DNA from: BPJO01 sp037189665
GTDB lineage: Bacteria > Planctomycetota > Phycisphaerae > Tepidisphaerales > Tepidisphaeraceae
Direction: 5' to 3'
Assembly: GCA_037189665.1 (NCBI GenBank)
Contig: JBBCIV010000130.1
Span: forward strand, 1 to 13,279
DNA length: 13,279 nt
Shown: positions 1-5,526 of the stretch, one piece after another
Layout of the letters: the number at the start of each line of letters is the position of its first letter
How positions within the stretch are numbered: position 1 is the stretch's first letter
The notes under the pieces: model-generated
Databases searched by the model: none
Told to the model about the DNA's origin: nothing
What the model saw: only the letters and a program-made list of their open reading frames with translations
Made by a program: the position numbers and the translations under genes

Positions 1-361
1 TGAACACCTTCTCGGCGATGTATTTGACGACATCACGCTGTGATACGAGTCAGGCGGGCGATATCGTTATTATTGTTTTCGGCGATCGTGGACTCACGAC
101 GGAAAGCTCGTCGTCGTTGAGGTAGATGTGGAGCGATCAGGGATCACGTGAGCGTTCAATACCAGCTTTGGCATGTAGAGCAAAATTACCCGCACGATGC
201 CAAACAGTATGAGCCGCAGATAGGAAGCTTGGCGAACGGCAGGCCATGCCGAGCCCGTCAGCAGGAAGGAGGATTATGCCTTCTTATCCCGATCGAATTT
301 GGGTCGCGATGCCGGTTGTCGGCTGTACAGAACACCCGTTATTCACAGGACTTACATCAAA
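1..361. other. Unassigned stretch, no recognisable gene
   Basis: I see no convincing complete gene here. Bases 2-43 on the plus strand read EHLLGDVFDDITL followed by TGA, which could be the last 13 codons of a gene entering from the left. The piece is too short to identify. A textbook AAGGAGG ribosome-binding sequence sits a few bases before an ATG at 276, but the short reading frame that follows runs antisense through the tRNA gene and ends inside it, so it is probably spurious. Codon bias across the stretch is weak compared with neighbouring genes. Confidence 0.5.
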
Positions 362-435
362 TGGGCGATACTGGGCTCGAACCAGTGACCTTTGGTGTGT
401 GATACCAACGCTCTAGCCAACTGAGCTAAACGCCC
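362..435 (-). tRNA. tRNA-Val (anticodon CAC)
   Basis: Read on the minus strand the 74 bases fold as a full cloverleaf. The acceptor stem is GGGCGTT paired with ATCGCCC, the D-stem GCTC/GAGC with loop AGTTGGCTA, the anticodon stem TTGGT/ACCAA with loop ATCACAC, the variable loop AGGTC, and the T-stem ACTGG/CCAGT with loop TTCGAGC; the discriminator is A. Anticodon CAC reads GUG (valine). CCA is not encoded; the bases after the discriminator are TTTG, so CCA must be added enzymatically. The acceptor stem has one T-T mismatch (positions 6 and 67). The gene starts 45 bases downstream of the stop codon of the nudix gene on the same strand. Confidence 0.95.
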
Positions 436-450
436 GCAATTTGTCTCAAG

Positions 451-479
451 AGGATAGTTCAGGTTGCGGCGAGATGCAA
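451..479 (-). promoter_or_regulatory. Weak candidate promoter for tRNA-Val
   Basis: On the minus strand TTGCAT (474-479) and TATCCT (451-456) are separated by 17 bases. The -10 element would put the start about 8 bases before the mature tRNA. Matches to the sigma-70 consensus are only 3/6 and 4/6, so co-transcription from the nudix gene is an equal alternative. Confidence 0.3.
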
Positions 480-480
480 C

Positions 481-918
481 TCACTTCAGGCGATCGGCCA
501 AGTCCTGCAGCAACTGCGTGTTGGCGGGGGGAAAGCGATACAGGGACAGGTCGGCGAGGGCGATCCAGCGGAAGGCGGAACAGCCGAGGGGCTTGGGGTC
601 GCCGGAGAGGTAGTCGCAGATGACTGGCGTCAGACGGACGGTGGCGTAATCATAGGAGTGAACAATGGTTACGAGCGTATCGATGGCCCGGACGGCGACG
701 TCCAGCTCTTCTTTCGACTCCCGCTCTGCGGCGATGGCGGGGGGCTCATTAGGGTGGATTTTGCCCCCCGGAAACTCCCAGTAGCCGCCAAGCACTGCGT
801 CGGCTTTTCGCTGACAGATGAGCAGTTCTAACCCGCCCGGCGATGCCCGGCGGATGATCGCGATCGCGACCTCCACCACCTTGCCCGACCCTGCCTGCGC
901 GCCATTCTGAGAGGCCAT
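481..918 (-). CDS. MutT-like NUDIX hydrolase
   Basis: This 145-residue protein is a small cytoplasmic NUDIX pyrophosphohydrolase of the MutT / (d)NTP sanitation type. Such enzymes hydrolyse oxidised or unwanted nucleoside triphosphates to the monophosphate plus pyrophosphate. The NUDIX box runs from residues 52 to 74 and has the metal-binding core REsKEE (65-70) after an upstream Glu at 58. The usual Gly near the box end is Asp73. The preceding GGYWEFPGGK (44-53) and the C-terminal FPPAN segment (129-133) are typical of the MutT/NudG branch. The exact substrate (8-oxo-dGTP or a modified dCTP) cannot be read from the sequence, so no gene symbol is given. There is no Shine-Dalgarno. A TAAAAT hexamer ends 6 bases before the ATG, which suggests a leaderless or nearly leaderless mRNA. 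The gene is divergent from pyrK. Confidence 0.9.
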   Translation of the reverse strand: MASQNGAQAGSGKVVEVAIAIIRRASPGGLELLICQRKADAVLGGYWEFPGGKIHPNEPPAIAAERESKEELDVAVRAIDTLVTIVHSYDYATVRLTPVICDYLSGDPKPLGCSAFRWIALADLSLYRFPPANTQLLQDLADRLK

Positions 919-924
919 TCCGCG

Positions 925-954
925 ATTTTAGCGCAGGATCGCGGGTGGGTGCAA
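925..954 (-). promoter_or_regulatory. Candidate promoter of nudix gene, start at or near the ATG
   Basis: On the minus strand TAAAAT (925-930, 5/6 match to TATAAT) is preceded at 18 bases by TTGCAC (3/6). Only six bases separate the hexamer from the ATG at 918, so transcription would begin at about the first codon. Confidence 0.45.
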
Positions 955-1085
955 ATATGGGGTGCTGCACTATTTTTGAGGCCCCGGAACTGGGCAGTTT
1001 TTCACGATTTTGGTGTTTTCGTAAGTTCATTTTCGATAACAATTTACGGCGAATTTTCGGATGTGTTGTGATCTCAAACTGTTCG

Positions 1086-1114
1086 TTGACACCCATGTTG
1101 GACAGAGTTATAGT
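1086..1114 (+). promoter_or_regulatory. Near-consensus sigma-70-type promoter upstream of pyrK
   Basis: TTGACA (1086-1091, perfect -35) is separated by exactly 17 bases from TATAGT (1109-1114, 5/6 match to TATAAT). The predicted start is near 1121, giving a 5' leader of about 134 bases before the pyrK ATG. It is the best promoter match I found in the window and lies in locally AT-richer DNA. Confidence 0.65.
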
Positions 1115-1120
1115 CGCCTT

Positions 1121-1254
1121 CGTTGTCGGCCAAAAAGCGGCAACCCCAACATTGGTATTCGCGGCTTCACTGCCGTGGCGCACTTCCGGAGGTGGATCGG
1201 AGCCACCCCTCCGGAAGTTTTTTTTTGAGCCCGACTGACTAAGATCACCCATCG
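1121..1254 (+). promoter_or_regulatory. Structured leader of pyrK with internal terminator
   Basis: The predicted leader can form a first hairpin, GTTGTCG paired with CGGCAAC around an A-rich loop (about 1123-1146), and a second small one, CGCGGC/GCCGTG (about 1160-1177). The strong terminator hairpin follows. No open reading frame with a good ribosome-binding site and no riboswitch class I know is recognisable. I found no obvious antiterminator able to pair with the 5' arm of the terminator. The arrangement fits either a regulated leader or a short RNA of about 105 nucleotides that ends before the gene. Confidence 0.4.
1182..1226 (+). terminator. Strong intrinsic terminator just before pyrK (possible attenuator)
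   Basis: Arms ACTTCCGGAGG (1182-1192) and CCTCCGGAAGT (1208-1218) pair perfectly over 11 bp. The stem can be extended by TGG/CCA across a two-base bulge, around a loop of about seven bases. Nine consecutive T (1218-1226) begin with the last paired base. The T-run lies on the plus strand only, so the signal is directional. No plus-strand gene lies upstream for it to terminate, and the pyrK ATG is only 28 bases downstream. Confidence 0.85.
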
Positions 1255-2268
1255 ATGACCGGATCACGCCGCGGGCAGTTTGTTACCTCTGTTGTTTCCA
1301 ACACGCCGCTGTGCCGAGAACACTATCGGCTCACGCTCGCGTGCGCCGACTTCCCGGCATCGGAGCCGGGGCAGTTCGTGCAGATCCTCTGCGTCGATCC
1401 GAATCGCGATCACTACATCGAGAACGACTACGAATGGACGCCCGGCGAACGCCCGCCGATCGAAGGCGTGGAACTCGTCGGGCGACAGACGACGTTGCGG
1501 CGTCCGTTCTCGCTTGCGGGATGGCGCAAGACGAGCGATGGCATGGTGGAGTTCGACATCATCGGCCGCGATGTCGGCGTCGGCACGAAGTGGATGAGCG
1601 AACTGCGCGCCGGACAACTCGTCAACGTCATCGGCCCGCTCGGCAACGCGTTTCAGCTTCCCCCGCCCGGCGGCACGGCGCTGATGGTCGGCGGCGGCGT
1701 CGGCATTCCGCCGATGATCTACCTCGCCGAGAAGATCGGCCGCGACCTTGCCGATCCGTCGATCGCCAAGCCGCGCAAGGCCATCGCTTTCTGCGGCGCG
1801 ACGACCATCGACCTGCTCGCGCTCAGCGTCACCAACGACGCGCCAAGGCCGTCGTCCAACAGCTTCGATCCGCTCTACAACATCGCCGAGTTCCAGCGGC
1901 ACAACGTGCCCGCCGTCATCACCACCGATGATGGCAGCTACGGGTTCAAGGGCTACGTCACGCAGGCGCTGGAGAGGTACCTCGATACCTGGATCACCGA
2001 CAACGCCGACCGCAACCGCACCGTCATTTACACCTGCGGTCCGGAGATCATGATGAAGGCCGTCGCCGCGATCGCGCAGCGGCGAAACATCGCCTGCCAG
2101 ATCTGCGTCGAGCGTGCGATGGCGTGCGGCATGGGCACGTGTCAGAGCTGTTGCATCAAGGTGCATAAAGACGACCCCTCTCAACCCCCGCTCGCCGGCC
2201 GCGATTGGTGCTATCGACTCGCGTGCACCGATGGGCCGGTTTTCCCCGCTCAGAAGCTTCTCTGGTAG
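1255..2268 (+). CDS. pyrK: Dihydroorotate dehydrogenase electron-transfer subunit (PyrK-like)
   Basis: This 337-residue iron-sulfur flavoprotein belongs to the ferredoxin-reductase-like family. In the class 1B dihydroorotate dehydrogenase the PyrK subunit passes electrons from PyrD to NAD+, in pyrimidine synthesis. The FAD-binding motif RRPFS is at 82-86 and GPLGNAF at 127-133. The nucleotide-binding glycine loop GGGVG is at 146-150, TDDGSYGFKG at 224-233 and YTCGPE at 259-264. The C-terminal 2Fe-2S cluster ligands are C291, C296, C299 and C324 in CGMGTCQSC and ACTDGPVF, the PyrK signature. The protein is longer than the usual 250-290 residues because of extra segments near residues 50-80 and 165-210. 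No pyrD lies beside it; the next gene is convergent. The start has no clear Shine-Dalgarno but is well placed for the N-terminal beta-barrel. A related oxidoreductase subunit is less likely given the cysteine pattern. Confidence 0.88.
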   Translation: MTGSRRGQFVTSVVSNTPLCREHYRLTLACADFPASEPGQFVQILCVDPNRDHYIENDYEWTPGERPPIEGVELVGRQTTLRRPFSLAGWRKTSDGMVEFDIIGRDVGVGTKWMSELRAGQLVNVIGPLGNAFQLPPPGGTALMVGGGVGIPPMIYLAEKIGRDLADPSIAKPRKAIAFCGATTIDLLALSVTNDAPRPSSNSFDPLYNIAEFQRHNVPAVITTDDGSYGFKGYVTQALERYLDTWITDNADRNRTVIYTCGPEIMMKAVAAIAQRRNIACQICVERAMACGMGTCQSCCIKVHKDDPSQPPLAGRDWCYRLACTDGPVFPAQKLLW

Positions 2269-2270
2269 AC

Positions 2271-2288
2271 GCGCGTCTCCCGACGCGC
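2271..2288. terminator. Hairpin between convergent stop codons
   Basis: GCGCGTC (2271-2277) and GACGCGC (2282-2288) form a perfect 7-bp stem with a four-base TCCC loop. It fills most of the 22-base gap between the pyrK stop and the stop of the convergent RTX-like gene. There is no T-run, so it is not a classical intrinsic terminator, but its position suits a shared bidirectional 3'-end structure. Confidence 0.45.
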
Positions 2289-2290
2289 CC

Positions 2291-3778
2291 TCACGGAATA
2301 TTGATCAACGTATCCAGCGCATCCGCGACGGCCGTGTCCGTCCCGCTGCCGCCATCGACGATGTCGGCGGCGCCGTCAGTGGGGTTGGTCTCGCCGAAGG
2401 CGAAGAGGATGTCATTTCCGCCGAGGCCGAAGAGCCGATCCGCGCCGCGACTTCCGGCGAGGATATTCGGGCCGTCGTTGCCCACCAGGGTGTCGTTTCC
2501 GCGTCCGCCGAGCAGGTTTTCGACGTTGCTCAGGATGAAATCGCCTTCGCCGGGCGCGCCGTCGTTGGCGATGCCGTCGAGCGAGGCGCTCACGCCCTGG
2601 TTGCGCAACACGCGATCGGTGTACTCGACAAGATCGACCCCGTCTCCGCCGTCCAGCGTATCGGCGCCGAGCCGGCCGACGAGCTTGTCATTGCCGCCTT
2701 GGCCGGCAAGGTAGTCGTTGCCCGATCCGCCCAGCAGCACGTCCTTGCCCGGGCCGCCGTTGAGGGTGGCGGGGATGGTGAGGGTGGTCTCGATGGTGAT
2801 CTTGTCGCTCGCCGCGCCGCCGTTCACGACGATCTTCTTCACGCTCGCCGCCGGGAACGACAGCAGCGAGCCGCCCCTCATTCCCGCGCGGACGAAGCCC
2901 TTCTTGATGTCCACGCCGATGACGTCCTTGCCGTCGGTTCCGTTCACCACGAGCGTGTCGCCCTGCAGCGACGCGAATACCGCCGGCGCCTGCACCACGC
3001 CGCCGATCTGGAAGTTGAACGGGTTTTCGTTGGAGTCGTTATTGCTGAACGACACCTGCCCGCCCTTGGCGCCCGCGGCGGCGGTGGACATCGCGATCGT
3101 GAAGCTCGCCGACGCGCCGCCCGCGAGGGAGCCCGGCAGGCCGCTCAGCACGGTAAAGCCGCTGGGCACGCTGATCGCGCCAAGCGTGAGCGTCGAGGTG
3201 CCGAGGTTCGACACGGTATACGTCCGCTGCACCGCCGGCGCGCCGACCGTGACGGTGCCGAAGTCGGTGCCGGTCGCGGTGGAGATCGTCGTGCTGCCGT
3301 CGATCGCGGGGGTGACGTGGATCTCCGGCGGGGTGATCGGCGACGCGCTCATCGTCACGCGCACCGTCTCGGAGAACTCGCCCGTCTGCGATGAGTTCGC
3401 TTTGACCAGGAACGGTTCAAAGAGAACCTGATAGCTACCTGCGTTCAGTTGAACTTCGAGCGATTCGGTACTGTTAACCGTGTTGCTGACGGCAATCGCT
3501 TCGCCGAACTGTCCGAGGCGAACGATGGTCGCGCTGGCGTAGGAGTTGGGAGCGTTGTCGGAACTGAAGGCGGTACGGACCGCCGAATAGCGAACAAGGG
3601 TGGAGTCGGCCGCGACGACGAACGGGACGACGTCGGCAAAGGGTTCGGGACCCAGCGCATTGCCGAAGGCGTCAAATGGCTGGTTGACGCCATAGGTGGC
3701 GGCTTCATTCGCCGGCGTGGAGGTGAGGGTGCCGAACAACAGGAATCGCGCCTCGAAGGTTTCAAACAAGGGTCGCAT
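2291..3778 (-). CDS. LEPR-XLL-type secreted protein with choice-of-anchor-D and RTX calcium-binding repeats
   Basis: This 495-residue protein is predicted to be exported or surface-associated. I chose the ATG at 3778 because GGAGA lies seven bases upstream and because the protein then begins MRPLFETFEARFLLFG. That matches the short N-terminal LEPR-XLL motif known from planctomycete surface proteins (here FEARFLL). A start at 3889 would place 37 unrelated residues in front. Residues about 150-262 resemble an immunoglobulin-like choice-of-anchor-D domain (PPEIHVTP, VSNLGTSTLTLG). Residues about 272-485 hold RTX/hemolysin-type nonapeptides: GGPGKDVLLGGSGNDYLAG (341-359), GGNDKLVG, GADTLDGGDG, GGRGNDTLVGNDG (424-436) and GLGGNDILF (451-459). 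They are split by an Asp-rich linker at 380-420. Such repeats bind Ca2+ in a parallel beta-roll. No catalytic domain is visible, so the role (adhesion, matrix or structural) is unknown. Confidence 0.88.
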   Translation of the reverse strand: MRPLFETFEARFLLFGTLTSTPANEAATYGVNQPFDAFGNALGPEPFADVVPFVVAADSTLVRYSAVRTAFSSDNAPNSYASATIVRLGQFGEAIAVSNTVNSTESLEVQLNAGSYQVLFEPFLVKANSSQTGEFSETVRVTMSASPITPPEIHVTPAIDGSTTISTATGTDFGTVTVGAPAVQRTYTVSNLGTSTLTLGAISVPSGFTVLSGLPGSLAGGASASFTIAMSTAAAGAKGGQVSFSNNDSNENPFNFQIGGVVQAPAVFASLQGDTLVVNGTDGKDVIGVDIKKGFVRAGMRGGSLLSFPAASVKKIVVNGGAASDKITIETTLTIPATLNGGPGKDVLLGGSGNDYLAGQGGNDKLVGRLGADTLDGGDGVDLVEYTDRVLRNQGVSASLDGIANDGAPGEGDFILSNVENLLGGRGNDTLVGNDGPNILAGSRGADRLFGLGGNDILFAFGETNPTDGAADIVDGGSGTDTAVADALDTLINIP

Positions 3779-4005
3779 TGTTCGTCTCCAGGAAAGTCGA
3801 TGAACTGCACAGGCGCGACAAACGACATGAATCGCGAAACACGCGCGCGTTCGACGTCCAGTAATGTCGAGAGGAACAGAGGAAGTCAACGCAAATCTAG
3901 GTTATTAGAAACATGAGACGAGGCTTTTGGTTGTTGTGCAGGTCGCGTTGTTGAGATTCACCATGCGAACGGCAATGGCGGAAGTAAGTGTCTGCATTTC
4001 AGGGG

Positions 4006-4036
4006 TTTACGGGAAAATTGGGTTCGTTTGTCCAAA
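4006..4036 (+). repeat. Direct repeat, copy 1
   Basis: This copy contains TTTACGGGAAAATTGGG followed by TTCGTTTGTCCAAA. The core GGGTTCGTTTGT is identical to copies 2 and 3. Compared with copy 2 it differs in the GGGAAAA/GGCGAAA segment and in having TCC instead of TTC after the core. Confidence 0.85.
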
Positions 4037-4115
4037 TTCCGCCAATGGGCTTTGTGCCAACCCGTACGATACGCGGGGCGATTTGATGGCGTTGTAAGGT
4101 GCGGCCATGCAAGAA

Positions 4116-4146
4116 TTTACGGCGAAATTGGGTTCGTTTGTTCAAA
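4116..4146 (+). repeat. Direct repeat, copy 2
   Basis: This copy contains TTTACGGCGAAATTGGG followed by TTCGTTTGTTCAAA. Its core begins 110 bases after that of copy 1. The upstream part AATTTACGGCGAA (4114-4126) also occurs at 1041-1053, upstream of the pyrK promoter. Confidence 0.85.
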
Positions 4147-4190
4147 ACGCATCGTGACGAAGATCGTGCCCGACCGCGTGGTTGGACAGG

Positions 4191-4212
4191 CGTTTGGGTT
4201 CGTTTGTTCAAA
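4191..4212 (+). repeat. Direct repeat, copy 3 (shorter)
   Basis: Only the right part is kept: CGTTTGGGTTCGTTTGTTCA and two more A. The TTTACGG part of copies 1 and 2 is absent. Its core begins 66 bases after that of copy 2, so spacing is irregular. Read on the minus strand all copies would encode peptides like NKRTQF or TNEPNF, which I recall from spurious short planctomycete hypothetical proteins. Confidence 0.8.
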
Positions 4213-4345
4213 TCATTCCCCTTTCGGCTCAGGCGACATTCTCAGGCGGCTTTGAGCGCGAGCGGCCGCTATCAACAATACGCGCAATCTCTGCTTTCGT
4301 CGGCGGGAAAATCGGCCGCGACGTTGGGGGAGATGGGGGTGGGAC

Positions 4346-4390
4346 GCGTCCTCGAAAGGGATCGGAACGTGTCATTCTTTGCGAGGACGC
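4346..4390. repeat. Inverted repeat A
   Basis: GCGTCCTCGAAAG (4346-4358) and CTTTGCGAGGACGC (4377-4390) are reverse complements apart from one extra base in the right arm. They surround an 18-base spacer. No T-run follows, so this is not a terminator. Confidence 0.75.
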
Positions 4391-4427
4391 TGCTCTGAAA
4401 GTCGCCGCGTAGAGCAACGGACTGAAT

Positions 4428-4505
4428 GTTGTAGTCGCGGCGCCTGCGTCGCCCATTCGAGACGTTCAGGAAACCAATGGGCGACGCAGGCGTCGCAGCT
4501 ACAAC
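4428..4505. repeat. Inverted repeat B, 30-base arms
   Basis: The arms at 4428-4457 and 4476-4505 are reverse complements at 27 of 30 positions, including an unbroken 17-bp stretch CGCCTGCGTCGCCCATT next to the 18-base spacer. Mismatches fall only in the outer part, opposite TCGCGG. The outer ends are GTTGTAG/CTACAAC. No open reading frame or transposase lies inside and no flanking target-site duplication is evident. A REP/MITE-like non-autonomous element is the best guess. Confidence 0.85.
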
Positions 4506-4526
4506 AAGAAGCGCGGCGCTGTAGAA

Positions 4527-4552
4527 CCCGCTCCCGGCGTACTGGGAGAGGG
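4527..4552. repeat. Inverted repeat C (GC-rich hairpin)
   Basis: CCCGCTCCC (4527-4535) and GGGAGAGGG (4544-4552) pair at eight of nine positions around loop GGCGTACT. On the plus strand five T (4558-4562) follow after a five-base gap, so a weak terminator is possible. No plus-strand gene precedes it. On the minus strand it lies about 90 bases beyond the stop of the DUF3826 gene. Confidence 0.7.
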
Positions 4553-4641
4553 AGTGGTTTTTCCATCTCAACGCGGGTGAGCTGCAGGGTCATGGGATTC
4601 GGGATGATCGTCGTCCCTGATACATGCGAATGCGATCGGCT

Positions 4642-5319
4642 CTACTTGGCTGGTTTGGTGGCGGGCTGCTTGCCCTTGTTGGCGAAGGCCTTGTGGAGCT
4701 TCGTCCATTCGAGGGAGCCGACGTACTGCTCGACCTTCACCTTGTGTCGCTTGTAGATGTTGACGATCTCCTTGTCGGCGTCGGTGAGCATGGCGTCTTC
4801 GCGGGCGCGGAGCATGCGGTCGAGGATGACCTGTTTCTGCTCGTCGGTGAGATCGGGCGCGATCTCGAGGTAGGCGTTGTACGTCCGCCGCATGCCGGGG
4901 CTGCGGCTCCATTGCTCTTTGATGGCGTCGATCTGCTCGGCCGAAATCTCGGCCTGCAGTTTGGCGATGAAGGCCTCGTACGCCGGCTTGAGGGTGGCGT
5001 AGACGTCGTCGATCTTGTGGGCGATCACCTCGCCGGGATATTCGTCCTTCGGCACGACGGCGCGGGCCTTGTTCCACTCCGACCAGAGGGTTTGGAGTTC
5101 CGAATCGTGTTGCTGATGCCAGCTCCACATCGTGATGAACCATTCGGACAGGATCGCCTTCACGCGGGTGGCGGTCTCGGGGTTGTCGATCTTGGCGGCC
5201 TCGGCCAGCCGTGAGGATTTGCTGTCGGCACGCTTTTGCGCGGCTTCATCCCCCTGGGCGAAGCCGATCGAACACAAGCACAAAATGCAGGCGGCGGTGT
5301 ATGCGGCGTGGAACTTCAT
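4642..5319 (-). CDS. Secreted DUF3826-family protein
   Basis: This 225-residue protein starts with a signal peptide, MKFHAAYTAACILCLCSIGFAQ, with likely cleavage after the FA/AQ near residue 21-22, and is then mainly alpha-helical. Pieces such as KPAYEAFIAKLQAEISAEQIDAIK (112-135), MRRTYNAYLEIAPDLTDEQK (144-163) and the MLRAREDAMLTDADKE segment (170-185) match my memory of Pfam DUF3826. That family is made of exported proteins of unknown function found in Bacteroidota and planctomycetes. The C-terminus is Lys-rich (KGKQPATKPAK). GGAGG eight bases upstream of the ATG supports the start. The gene is divergent from the BatA-like gene and has no same-strand partner within 860 bases downstream. 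The function is unknown and the family call rests on pattern memory. Confidence 0.8.
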   Translation of the reverse strand: MKFHAAYTAACILCLCSIGFAQGDEAAQKRADSKSSRLAEAAKIDNPETATRVKAILSEWFITMWSWHQQHDSELQTLWSEWNKARAVVPKDEYPGEVIAHKIDDVYATLKPAYEAFIAKLQAEISAEQIDAIKEQWSRSPGMRRTYNAYLEIAPDLTDEQKQVILDRMLRAREDAMLTDADKEIVNIYKRHKVKVEQYVGSLEWTKLHKAFANKGKQPATKPAK

Positions 5320-5526
5320 CGCGGGGGCCTCCGGGGTGTTGGTATCGCGCGATCGCAGAAGGCTGGTTTCGCGCGAACGTCTTGTCGTTCACCCATACGT
5401 TAGCGTGCGTCGGCGAGCCGGGCAGCGATGAATGCCGACGATTATATTGCAGAAAAAGACGCTTCTTTGATCCGCCTGAACGCGAACTGTTTACGGGCGT
5501 TTTCCGGTACCATGCGGACTTCAACG

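Larger units (their letters stand above)
3779..4641. other. Gene-free repeat island
   Basis: These 863 bases between two minus-strand genes contain no credible coding sequence. Short frames exist on both strands but none has family resemblance or consistent codon bias. From 4006 to 4212 there are three direct-repeat copies and from 4346 to 4552 three inverted repeats in succession, each listed separately. The part nearest 3779-4000 carries the ribosome-binding site of the RTX-like gene (GGAGA) and otherwise nothing I recognise. Confidence 0.75.

Noticed and set aside
148..402. 84-codon plus-strand frame ending ...MGDTGLEPVTFGV
   Set aside because: Its end is the antisense translation of the tRNA-Val gene; GDTGLEPVTFGV-type peptides are a known artefact of tRNA complements.
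276..416. Short frame starting MPSYPDRIWVAMP after a perfect AAGGAGG sequence
   Set aside because: It ends in GRYWARTSDLWCVIPTL, again the complement of the tRNA. The ribosome-binding match is probably coincidence, although the spacing is good.
945..1238. 97-codon plus-strand frame upstream of pyrK
   Set aside because: It runs through the promoter and the terminator hairpin, has no ribosome-binding site and no family resemblance.
749..1267. 172-codon minus-strand frame overlapping nudix and the intergenic region
   Set aside because: It is out of frame with nudix, overlaps the whole regulatory region, and shows no recognisable domain.
2114..3394. 426-codon plus-strand frame
   Set aside because: It is a shadow of the RTX-like gene in GC-rich DNA; composition is Ala/Arg/Val-rich without domains, and it starts inside pyrK.
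3779..3889. Upstream extension of the RTX-like gene to an earlier start
   Set aside because: The LEPR-XLL-like motif begins at 3778, where GGAGA is well placed. The 37 added residues (Cys/Arg-rich) have no signal-peptide character.
4006..4212. Possible CRISPR array
   Set aside because: There are only three copies, unequal length, spacings of 110 and 66 bases, and no cas genes.
3999..4571. Several 70-100-codon frames in the repeat island on both strands
   Set aside because: They translate the repeats (NKRTQF, VAATPASPIG). They are low-complexity or out of codon bias, with no ribosome-binding sites.
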